Below are positions 48,601-58,035 of a stretch of 64,000 nucleotides of DNA, piece after piece (position 1 is the stretch's first letter; every line of letters begins with the position of its first letter). The notes under the pieces are model-generated. The model did not search any database. It was not told the origin of the DNA and worked only from the letters and a program-made list of their open reading frames with translations. The stretch is from Papilionanthe hookeriana x Papilionanthe teres (taxonomy: Eukaryota > Streptophyta > Magnoliopsida > Asparagales > Orchidaceae). The stretch lies in contig CM040423.1 of assembly GCA_022702705.1 (NCBI GenBank), forward strand, positions 43,659,575-43,723,574, given 5' to 3'. Made by a program: the position numbers and the translations under genes.

Positions 48601-50664
48601 ATTACTACCATCCAGTCTCCATTTCTCCAACAGGTAATGCTCATAAGTCTTGGATTATGAATTAAGCTATAAATTTATGCACCCAAATTGCTGCATTCTA
48701 AATACATATTGGAACTAGTGCGAGTTGAAACAGGAGTGAAGGAGGGAGACACGGTTAGCATGCACTACGACCCTATGATAGCTAAGCTTGTAGTGTGGGG
48801 AGAAAATCGACAAGCTGCATTAGTCAAACTGAAGGACTGCTTGCTAAAATTTCAGGTTTATCGTAATTTCTAGATTGTTATGTAGTGGTGAAAACAAAAT
48901 CTTTAGTTACATTTTTTCCTTGGGTTTATAGTTGCATGATTTTCTTATTATACATGTAATCATGGCACGATATTAACTGTAACCTTATTTCCTTCTAGTT
49001 ATGTGTAGATCTTGTTCATTTTTTCTACTATTTAAAACATCTAACTTTTTTTTTTTAACCTTTCAATGCAAGCCTCCTTTAATGATAGCTTAGATCATTT
49101 GATAGAGAGGTAAGCTACATATTTGGAATTCTGATTTGCTGATTCTGGACAATCTTATCCAATGGTAGACTTTAGAGTCGCAGTTGCCCTGTTGTTTCTT
49201 ATCTATGGTTTTTCTTGGGAAGGCTTTAATGTTTACATTGCATTTGCTCTTGTATGAATGTAGGTTGCAGGTTTACCAACTAATATTGGTTTTCTGTACA
49301 AACTCGCAAACCATTGGGCTTTTGAGAAGGGCTTAGTTGAAACACATTTCATTGAGCATTTCAAAGAGGATCTTTTCATTGATTCAGGAGTTGATATAGC
49401 AGCTGGGACATCTGCTTCCTCCAAACTTGGTGCAGCATTTGTTGCAGCATGCATCTGTGAAGAGGACCATAATACCTACAACGAAAAATTTCCAGGTTGG
49501 CTATATTTTTGTGAAACTTGTTTTCTAGTTTTTTTCAGCTAGTGCTGTGTTGGAATTTGAAGTAAATTAACATTTGTAGGTGGGGACAAATTGCTTTCAT
49601 TGTGGTATTCTAATCCACCTTTTCGAATGCATCACTTTGCCAAGCGTTTGATAGAACTTGAGTGGGAGAATGAACTTGATGGAAAATGCCTAGAACCCTT
49701 GAAACTGGTCATCAACTGTGTATCCAAAGGCAGATATTTAGTTGAGGTAAATAGCAGTGTTAGCAGATCAACACTCATAGACATCCAATCATCTTGGATG
49801 TGAACTTATATGATCATATTTTATGCATTTAAACCTTCTTTCTCATGTAACATATGCCTTTATTTCATCCCTATGCTGCTACTCTTTCTATCACCCTTAA
49901 ATCAATTTTTGAGATCTCATAATTGTATGTCTCTTTTCACCTATTTATGTACGAGTTCTTTATACATATCCTAAATTTCTTAGTCTCAAAGCTATGTCAT
50001 GGGCAGTTTGAAGGTGGTGATTCCTCTGTCATGGAGATCAAAGTCGTTCATTTGGGTGAGTGCAAGTTCATTGTTGAAATTGATGGACTGAGCAACCATA
50101 TTACTTTGGCACGATACTTTAAGGTCAGTTTCTCAGAGCAGTGCGTTCTTTATATATTAACTCTAGCAATTCAGTTTGATATCCCGAGCAAAAAATCATC
50201 GAATATTATAGCGAGAGGCAATTCTCCTTTTCCATCAGGATAATTGCCAACACATACATATATGGCATGGGCAGCATCACCATCATTACCGAGAACCTCT
50301 GAGTCTTGATCATTCTAATAATGACGCGAGTGATCATAAACCTAGTTTTCAGACTACTTCACAGCCTAAAGGGAGTGTGTTAGCACCTATGGCTGGTTTA
50401 GTGGTCAAGGTTTTGCTAGACAACGGGGAAAAAGTTGAAGAAGGACAGCCTGTTCTAGTTCTTGAGGCCATGAAAATGGAGGTGGGTTGGACATTAGTTT
50501 CATACTCCTGAGTGTTTTTCTTCATGAATCTATTCTGTATAAACTAATCTTGTTGTTGATTGTTTCAGCACGTTGTCAAGTCTCCTCGTGCTGGTTATAT
50601 TGAGGGGCTTCATGTTGCATCTGGCCAACAAGTCTTTGACACTAGTATTCTCTTTACTGTCAAG
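36645..50664 (+). CDS. MCCA: 3-methylcrotonyl-CoA carboxylase alpha (biotin) subunit, 5' exons missing
   Basis: Fourteen exons join in phase to 622 codons without a stop: 36645-36766, 36884-37031, 38621-38758, 42265-42360, 42434-42493, 42749-42841, 43032-43143, 48529-48633, 48719-48855, 49264-49495, 49580-49746, 50007-50123, 50239-50481, 50569-50664. All introns are GT-AG. The product begins inside the biotin carboxylase domain ([12 protein letters not shown]). It has the ATP-grasp glycine loop (THGGGGKGM), [28 protein letters not shown] and the biotin-carboxylase C-terminal [13 protein letters not shown] linker region follows, then the biotinyl domain with EAMKME near 50470 (biotin on Lys). 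It is known to act with the beta subunit in the mitochondrial matrix, using ATP and bicarbonate to carboxylate 3-methylcrotonyl-CoA in leucine breakdown. The family is usually about 730-750 residues, so the transit peptide and first 100-130 residues lie in exons I cannot find. The last codons are also unresolved. Confidence 0.95.
37032..38620 (+). other. MCCA intron after the glycine-loop exon
   Basis: This is a 1.6-kb AT-rich intron. I recognise no element in it. Confidence 0.6.
39193..40800 (-). mobile_element. RTE-type LINE fragment in MCCA intron
   Basis: The sequence starts with a (CAA)n tail at 39193 and the usual 3' sequence (ATCCCAATGAGTGGGGTTAGC). On the minus strand it shows decayed reverse transcriptase. 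It has a segment like [10 protein letters not shown] near 39990, WDxx...[12 protein letters not shown] near 39800 and a catalytic box MFFDDDILL (normally FADD) near 39740. The 5' limit near 40800 is a guess. It lies in the 3.5-kb intron 38759-42264 and opposes the gene. Confidence 0.85.
40801..42264 (+). other. Rest of MCCA third visible intron
   Basis: 40801-41290 has patches of G-rich sequence and unassigned small ORFs. 41515-41730 carries short imperfect repeats around CCACTTCAGTCGGTGAGCTCG and a run of four GGCA units. I see no gene. Confidence 0.4.
42912..42938. repeat. (CT)n microsatellite
   Basis: About 13 CT dinucleotides in an MCCA intron. Confidence 0.95.
43144..44713 (+). other. 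First part of the 5.4-kb MCCA intron
   Basis: AT-rich sequence with small unrelated ORFs. Nothing was recognised before the LINE at 44714. Confidence 0.4.
44714..45098 (-). mobile_element. 5'-truncated RTE LINE with 11-bp target duplication
   Basis: This 385-bp copy starts at the CAACAACAAC tail and is the 3' end of the RTE family. On the minus strand it reads [20 protein letters not shown] and so on. TAGTTGATGTT flanks it on both sides (44703-44713 and 45099-45109). It sits antisense in an MCCA intron. Confidence 0.95.
45110..47439 (+). other. Intronic sequence of MCCA
   Basis: 45300-45560 consists of loosely repeated CTCACCACTTGGCCCTCATC-like phrases. 45770-45910 is a CT-rich block that may be LTR debris. 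The rest is AT-rich with no feature recognised. Confidence 0.35.
47440..48225 (+). mobile_element. Ty3/gypsy fragment (LTR end, PBS, gag start) in MCCA intron
   Basis: TTTGATATCAGAGTA near 47667 resembles the tRNA-Met primer-binding site. It follows C-rich sequence like the gypsy LTR ends at 52.8 and 55.7 kb. At 48140-48215 a frame resembling [21 protein letters not shown] matches the start of gypsy gag. It breaks off about 310 bp before the next MCCA exon. Confidence 0.6.
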
Positions 50665-51639
50665 GTATGTTCCTCTTTCAATTACCATATGTAATTCCTC
50701 ACGCAATTGCAAACTCTATGATGTGCATTTTCACATTTTAAACTTAGAAAGAAATAAAATATAACAATAGTAATAATACTAATGATGATGATAATGACCT
50801 GTGATTTTGAATGGGAATCTTCGAGGGTGTTGTAGGAGTGATGTGAAGGTTTAAATCATTTTGACCCTGAGACCATTCAATAAAAAAGCAAAGATTCCAT
50901 ACTTGGTAAAAGAGGCTCACCCCAGGGCAAGGATGTAAGCATCAACTTCTCGATCCCCCACATTAATTGGATCATGGTGTAATGTGTATTCTTTTTATGG
51001 TGCATGCATAGTTTTAGCTGTCGGGAATGTTGGTTATTTCTGCTAACTCCAGATGATTTGCTTATTCTATGATATGACTGTACCTTGCTTGGCTTTTGTA
51101 ACTATTTAAAGATATGGATTGTTAGAACCCCCACAATTATGTCTGCTCAAGCTACCTAGCTGGCTAAAATCTATTTGCTTGCGGTAGTGGTGAGTGGATG
51201 GGAATGATTGGTTAGCTGTGAGGGATTTGGTTCCCTAGTTGTTACCTAAGCTTTTAGAAAGCTATTGTCTTCCACAACTACTGCCTACTATTCAAGGATA
51301 ATATGTCCATTTGGACCCATTGTCCCACTTTTGAGTACTCAAGCTAAGAGAAGCATTTCATGTCATCGATTACATGCTTTCATTTATTTGAAGTTCACGT
51401 TGGATTCTTACTCATAATTTTTTCAGATATGACAGGTAAGCTTAAAAATTTAAAAGAGGGAACTTATGAGTTGTTAATTATGGGTGTATTCAAGGAAGAG
51501 AATTAAAATAGCTGTCTGGTATTGCATATAATAGTAAATGTGCATAGTTCCTTTTTTGTTTGTAAATTTTTGTTTCAAGAATTTTATCATGTTTTAGAAA
51601 AGTTGTTAAAAAGTGATGGTACATATTGATATATTACGT
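50665..51639 (+). other. MCCA 3' end, last exon unresolved
   Basis: The donor CAAG/GTATGT at 50665 implies one more coding exon. Two acceptors would add a single codon and stop: TTGTAG/GAGTGA near 50837 and TTTTTTCAG/ATATGA near 51426. The second has the better pyrimidine tract. Reading through the donor would instead stop at TAA near 50694. I cannot choose between them from sequence alone. Confidence 0.5.
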
Positions 51640-52068
51640 TTTCTTCACCCTTGAACTGTATCTTGTGCTCTTGATGTGAGAAATAATAGAAAATGTTATT
51701 ATGGACGTTATTAATTTGAAGATGTTTGTTCTAAAAGTTTCACAATGTTTAAAAAAATGGAGGTATAGTGGTGGTATAGGTGGATATATTATATTTTTTC
51801 TAAAAGTAAACCACATCTTCTGCTCCTTTGATGTGAGAAACAATAGATTATGATGTCATGCACCTTATAGTCTGAAAATTTTCATTCTAAAAGTTTTACT
51901 TTGTTTTAAAAAATAGTGATATAATGGAGGTATACTAGTGGTATAGATGAATATATTGTGCTTTTCCTCACAGATGAACTATATTTTCTGCTCTTTTGGT
52001 GTGAGAAACAATATGTTATGGTATTATTCTTTTTTTTTGTGAGAAGTTTTGTTCTAAACGTTGTACCA

Positions 52069-52838
52069 TGTAATGCGGGGTCGAGGAGGCTAGCTAGTTC
52101 AGCCAACGGGAGGATGGGCCGTCGGAAGCCGGTCTAGAGATTGCGCGTTTAGCTCCCTTCGGATTGAGCTACAATTAGAAGTGGTTACACTCCTGCCAGC
52201 CCCTTCCCTCTTACCTTCTATGTTTTCCACGCTATTTGGGAGAATTAGGGTTATGTTTTATTTTGATTTAGTTTTAGATTCTCCTTGGAGTCTCCTTTCC
52301 CTTTGCTAGGGTTGTATTCGACCACCGGTGGTGCTTCGACTATATCTTGCTCCGAGGTGGTGTTATATCCTCTCCTATTCTCCTCCCCATCCCTTGTCCT
52401 TCCCCTCCCCCTCCCTTAGCTGCCGGCCACCCCTACTCCTTTTTATGGGCCTACCGGCCCTTCCCTGCAGTGTTGCTTGCTCTCCAACCCGTCCAACAGT
52501 CAACTAGCTTTTGGCGCTTCTTTACCCGCAGTAGTTCTTGCTGTCCGCCTATCCGACCATCACTCTGTTTCCAGCTGCTCCTTACTGGCAACCTTCCTTG
52601 CCACTGCACTCCTTCGACCCTCAAGCGCCGCTAAATCCCCTTTCCAACCTACCGTCTAACCACCAACACTTCCCCTTCCTCTTGTCGCTTCACCGATGCC
52701 ACCACCACTCTCAAATCTTCTCGTCCTGCCCAAGCTAGAGGTGGTTGTTGTTTTGTTGTATTAGCTGTGTTGTAACCCAAACACATGCTGAAAAAATTTG
52801 CTTATCATTTCTGTTGTTTTGAACTAGTTCCGTATTAT
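52069..52838 (+). repeat. 5' LTR of gypsy element
   Basis: It shares with 54963-55757 the GGTTATGTTTTATTTTGATT, TCTCCTTGGAGTCTCCT and TTGTGTAACCC-like blocks and the long C-rich stretch. The exact 3' boundary is uncertain by a few bases. Confidence 0.85.
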
Positions 52839-53079
52839 TTGGTATTAGAGCTACCCTAATTCTAGTTTTATCCTAGAGTTTCCTAGCATCCGCCATAACC
52901 CGAAAAAATTTCTTTGTAACACAAAATAATCTTTCTAGTTCCATAAATCCCAAACTCTAACCATGCCACCAAGAAGACTTGCTCGAACCTATCCAGGAAA
53001 AGATATGGCGAGAGCTTCGTAGTCTTCGATAAAGGCTGCACAGATTTATGAGATAACCTAGGACAAGGTTACCCTCGAC

Positions 53080-54540
53080 CGAGAGCTGAAGAGTCAAAGG
53101 AGAGAGAGAGGAGGATATGAATCACTTTTATAGGTAGAATTTCAACGATGAAGAAGATATGTCACGATGTTTTGAATTCCAGTAATAGAGGCCTTGAGAG
53201 GGGGTATTTGAATCCCCATAGGGATAATTTTAAAGAGGAGATATCATTTGGAGGGCACCGAGACTTCGACATCAAAATGAACCTGCTAGAGTTTGATGTA
53301 GGTATGAATCCATAAGACTTTATTGATTGGTTGCAATCTGTTAAATGTATCTTGGAGTATAAGGATGTCTTTGGAGGATTAGTAGGTCAAATTAGCTGCT
53401 ATCAAGTTAAAGAATAATGTCTCTTTGTGGTGGGAGAATTTACACAGATAAAAAAAGTGAAGACAACGATAAGATTACCAGGTGCGAAGGAAGCGATGCA
53501 AGTGAAATATCTCCCACCTCGTTACCGTCAGGATATGTTTCTGAGACTCCACCACCTATAACAGAGGGATCTTTCAGTAGATGAATTCACAACATAATTT
53601 GATCAGTTGTTAGATGAGATGTGATTTGGTCAAGCCAGAGAAACATGTCATAACTTGTTATATGGGGAACCTGAAGCCCGCAATTTGCAACGTGGTGCAG
53701 CTGTAGCCTTATTCATCATTGGGAAATGTTCTGATTTTAGCACTGAAAGTAGAAAGACAGTAGAAACATAGCATGTAACCACCACCAGTCAGATAGCCAC
53801 CCATAGTTGGAGACATCAGCAGGAACACACCTCAGGTAGGTTGGAAAGTTGGTTCGGACAAGGATAAAGCCATCCCCACTGAAAAAAGCCTGACAAGAGT
53901 AGCACACTTGCTATAATCCCTGTCAGAAAATGTTTCAAAAGCCACAGATTTGGGCACATTGCCTCCAGTTCCCCAACGAGCTGCGTCGCATCTTTTATGG
54001 AACAGGGCGTTGTGGAAGAGGTTAGCGATGAGGAAAAAGCTGCAGATATGATTAAGGTGCACCGTCTACCACCAGATGAAGGAGAAGCAATTCGATTCGA
54101 CGAATCCTACGAGCTAAGGATACGAGGGATCCACAAAAGCTTCAACATAATATCTTTTACACTGTGCACCGTGAGCGGAAATGTATGCAATCTCACCGTC
54201 GATGGGGGAGTAGTAAAAATATGACATCTACGAGAGATGGTAGAAAAGATGGGTCTTGTGACTTAGGCACTTCTAATCATATTCTTTAATGTAGCTGAAG
54301 GAGAACAAATTCAACATTGATCGGAGATACGTAGTGTAGTTTTCGATCGGGAGCAAGCTACAGGATCATGTGTGGTGCGATGTGGTCCTTATAGATGCCT
54401 GATACTTTTTTATTGGGGGACTGTGACAATTTGCAGGAGGACTCAGCACGATGAATTCATCAACATATATTATTTCACCAAGGATGGGAAGCACATCATC
54501 TTACTTCGGTGGACCGTGAGAGCATAGGTGCACTTACCAG
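53080..54540 (+). pseudogene. Gypsy gag and protease, frameshifted
   Basis: 53270-53340 reads as MNLLEFDVGMNP, FIDWLQSVKCILEYKDV. 53410-53600 carries SLWWENL, AMQVKYLPPRYRQDMF and HHL. A zinc-knuckle-like CxxC...GH..S segment lies near 53930-53970. The protease region is read as CNLTVDGG near 54190, where the frame breaks, and further pieces extend to about 54510. Small indels and stops separate every block. Confidence 0.75.
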
Positions 54541-54962
54541 CATAGCAATATCGATTGGATCAATTCGGTGATGACAGAGGTGATTGGACCGAGACACCGA
54601 GCTCAGGACACGGGACAATTACATAAGAGGACATTTAAGGATGTCACGGTCGATACCTTGTCGCCATTGCCATCACCGAGGAAAGAAGATTCGGGTTACA
54701 CCCACTCGGATACGGCTAAGTTGGGCGGGGATGACTTCGTGAGTATTCAACGAGCGGCGACGAGACACGCATGCTTAGTTCAGTAAAGTAGTAGACTCCC
54801 AGAAGATTGAACCAATGTGGATGTTTGCTCGTAAGTTGGGGAAGACTCTCGGGTGCCTTGGAAGGCTGTGCAGTCGCCAGTGATATTCACGTTGCTAGGA
54901 TTGCAGACGAGGAATCAGAATCTTCTACCAATGAAGTTGAAGCTCCACTAATCCCGAGTGAT

Positions 54963-55757
54963 TGACACAGGGCCGAGGTCGCCAATCGATTATACTAGCT
55001 GGCAGATGAATCTACAAACTGACTCAGAGATTGTGGGTTCAACTTCCTGCTGGATTGAGCGACGATTGAAAGGGGCGGCACTGACGCCAGTCCCTTTCCC
55101 CTTTCTTTTTATGTTTTCCACTTATTTGGAGTCCCTTTTTATTTGTTGTTTAAGACAATTATGGTTATGTTTTATTTTGATTGCTGTTTCAATTTCTCCT
55201 TGGAGTCTCCTCCCTTGTCGGGGTTTTATCCGATGACGGTTGATGCTTCATGCTGTAGCTTGCTCTAAGGTATTGTTGCATCCTCTTCTATTCTCCTGCC
55301 TACTCTTCCTTGCCCTCCCTTTGCCGCCACCACCCCTAATTCTTCCTGCTGGCCCGCCGCACCCTTTACATGCAACAGTGCTTGCTATCCAACCCATACA
55401 GTCGCCAACGAACAATTGTCGCCTCTTTCCCTGCAGCGATTCTTGGTATCCACCTATCCAGCCATCACCCTGCTTTCAACCAGCCCTTACCAATAACCTT
55501 CCTTTCCGTCTTACTTCTCCAGCCCTCAAACTATCGACTAAATCCCCTTCTCAACCCACCGTACAATCACCAACCCTTCCTCTTCCCCTTGCCGTTTCTC
55601 CAACGCCACCACCGCCCCCGAATCTTCTCGTCCGACCCTGACAAAGGCTGTTGTTGTTGTGTCATAGTTGCATTTTGAGTTGTGTTGTAACCCAAATCCA
55701 TTTGCTTAATAAAATTTGATTATCATTTCCGTTGCTTGAACTAGATTCAGTGTCACA
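54963..55757 (+). repeat. 3' LTR of gypsy element
   Basis: It begins TGACACAGGGCCGAGGTC and ends near GATTCAGTGTCAC. The proline- and leucine-rich ORFs in it (55240-55678) are products of the C-rich tract. Confidence 0.85.
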
Positions 55758-55990
55758 ATGTTTTAGAAAAATAGTGTTATATTGGTGGTATATATGACTA
55801 TTGTATTTTTTCTCTTAAATGAATTATATATTGTGCTCATCTGATATGAGAAACAATATATTATTATATTGTGTATCTTATAAGTTTGAAATTTTTTGTT
55901 CTAAAGGTTCTACCTTATTTTATAAAATGGTGGTGTAATGGTGTGGTACAGCGGTGACTCATATGATTATACTATGTTTTTTCTCACAAA

Positions 55991-56640
55991 CTTAACAAGT
56001 GAAGTTTACCAAATCAATTATATTGTTTTCCGATAAAAATTCGTGATTATATATGATTTAAACATGATATATGAAACAATTCATTTAACAAATGAGGTAA
56101 AATAAATTGACCCCAACAATAAAATTTAATTACATATGATTTAAACATGAGTGATAATGCAATGCACTCATTTGTACATCCATTCTCTTATGCCAAGAGG
56201 AATTGAATAAAACAGTAAAAAATTAAACAATAATCAATAAAGGCAATCATTTGTAAACATTATATTTTTTTTTGTTGCCTATTGACCCGGGAGTCGTCTT
56301 ACTTTTCCAATTCATCATTTTTGGTTTGCTTGTTTCGCTTTTCTGTAAAACTCTGAACGATGTGTAATAAACAACTTCATGAGTTTAACAAAAAATTGAA
56401 AAATTGTTTGAAATACCTTTGGTAAGGATGAAACAAATTACCTTGACGATTGATGTGCTAAATGCTAAGCTTCGCAACTCTCTTCTGAAATCCCAAGCTA
56501 CTTAGGAAACTCAGAGAGCGCTATTGACAAATCCTGTACAGAAAACACGTAACGGAAAATCCTAAAACTTAAAAAAAAATTAGTGGTGCGAGTATTTGAA
56601 TATGTTATTATTTTTTCAAATTTCGGGCTTGTTTTGGGCT
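55991..56640. other. AT-rich spacer
   Basis: Nothing was recognised. Confidence 0.4.
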
Positions 56641-56726
56641 AGGTTCAATTTACCGCCAATTAGCTGAAGTGGGTCAACTGAAAGAACATGTGTCATAATG
56701 CTATTGGAGTCCGGACGTTAATCTAA

Positions 56727-57092
56727 ATGCGGGCATTGGACTACATGTTTTTTCCTTTTTCACGCACATTTTTCTTGAAACTAAAGCCCACTCAATCTCA
56801 TTCCTATCTCCCTCATCCACTTGAAACCGGAGCCCGGAAACAACTTCCGCGTCTTCCCTCTGCCGTATCTTTTTTATCCTCGCTAAACCCGAAGCCAACA
56901 AACACCTCTCGCTGCTCCGGCTGCTCCTTCACTCCCGCCAACGCTGCTACTCCGGCGAAGCCCATAGCCCCAGTTGCACTCCCACGGCAACTCCACTTCT
57001 CTCTCTCTTCTCTGCTCCACCTTCCCTTGCTTTTCTGTGACCGTACTCCCTTTGGCAACCCCCTCATATACCCGACGTCAAGCCTCTCATAA
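56727..57092 (+). CDS. Possible truncated first exon, unknown
   Basis: This is a 121-codon ORF from ATG 56727, rich in Ser, Pro and Leu (SFLSSLNPKPTNTSRCSG, FTPANAATPAKPIAPVALP). The DNA is much more GC-rich than its surroundings. It could be a first exon with an organelle-type leader, a 5' untranslated region, or neither. A copia remnant follows within about 100 bp, which may have cut off the remaining gene. No family was recognised. Confidence 0.25.
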   Translation: MRALDYMFFPFSRTFFLKLKPTQSHSYLPHPLETGARKQLPRLPSAVSFLSSLNPKPTNTSRCSGCSFTPANAATPAKPIAPVALPRQLHFSLSSLLHLPLLFCDRTPFGNPLIYPTSSLS

Positions 57093-57149
57093 AACTTGTT
57101 GTCTCCCGCTCAATCCAATTGAGATTCAAATGGATTTCAACAAAAAGTT

Positions 57150-58035
57150 ATATATAGTGGGAGTAAAGAGAGCGATAGAAAGGGTCGATATCGACTTTTG
57201 ACTCGGTAGGTTTATCTACTGTCGTATATTAGATCCGATATCGATTACTTTGTCGACATTATAAATCAACGGATGAATAGTTCGAATGAATGATATTTGG
57301 ATGATTTACGGAATATTGAGATTTCTTAAAAAGGCGCCCGACAAAAGTTTAGTGTTTAAGAAGTCGGACAACGAGGAAGATAGAAATTTATATTATTGAG
57401 TCGACGGATAGTAGTCCATTTACCTAAGTCCGAGAAAATCTTGTCACCTAAAGGAGCAAGAAGCAAGCACTTGTCTCTAGAAGCGAGTGCAAAGTTTGAG
57501 TAGTAGCCTAGGAGGCACTTGCTTTAGGAATTTGTGCAGGAATGTGGATCTAAAGGTTACTAAGTGAGTTGGGATACTTCTTGATCAATTCCATAAGATG
57601 TTATGTGATAGCCAAGTCGTCATTAATATTACAAATAATCTTGCGCATCATGACAGGACCAAGTACATTGAGATTGATAGACATTTTATCTCTGAAAATG
57701 TCAATGGAGACATTATTTGCTCAATCTACATTACGACTCATCTTCAAATCGCTAATGTTTTCACTAAATCTCTACCTCCAGACAACTTCACCGATTTGAA
57801 TACCAAGCTGGGCCTTTACAACATCTATGCCCAGCTTGAGGGGAGTTGAATTTTGAGTTCCATGTTTTAGTGTTATTCGTTTTTGTTGTGTCATATTTCT
57901 TTCCGTCCTGAGTTAGTATATCTTTGGTAAGTTGTAATGATTGTAATTAAGCTTGTTCTAGTCGTCTTATTATATAAGGAGAACGGTTATAATTTTATTA
58001 TTGAGAAATAAGAGAATATGATTTTTTCCACGTTT
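57150..58035 (+). mobile_element. Ty1/copia 3' remnant (RNase H end and LTR-like)
   Basis: The frames near 57300-57560 resemble the end of copia reverse transcriptase and RNase H (RILRFLKKAPDKSLV-like, LGGTCFRNLC). 57598-57849 is clear RNase H C-terminus (MLCDSQVVINITNNLAHHDR, KYIEIDRHFI, ANVFTKSLPPDNF). A purine-rich GCTTGAGGGGAG then leads into LTR-like sequence with TATATAAGGAGAACGG. The 5' part of the element is lost. Confidence 0.8.

Larger units (their letters stand above)
52069..55757 (+). mobile_element. Ty3/gypsy deletion derivative, gag-protease only
   Basis: There are two LTRs of about 770-795 bp (52069 to about 52838, and 54963 to about 55757). A primer-binding site TGGTATTAGAGC lies at 52840. 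The roughly 2.1-kb interior has gag and protease pieces but no reverse transcriptase, RNase H or integrase. The two LTRs differ a good deal and the target duplication is not readable (CCATG and CAATG are possible decayed partners). It is therefore an old, non-autonomous copy. Confidence 0.85.
51640..55990. repeat. 160-bp tandem repeat interrupted by gypsy element
   Basis: GATGTGAGAAACAATA-type sequence recurs near 51674, 51831 and 51999, about 157-168 bp apart. It resumes near 55845 after the gypsy insertion (52069-55757). Units share TTCTAAAAGTTT and ATGGTGGTATA words. Confidence 0.8.

Noticed and set aside
52347..52738. Proline- and serine-rich ORFs in the gypsy LTRs (also 55240-55678)
   Set aside because: They come from the C-rich tract of the LTR. 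Frames are not kept between the two LTRs.
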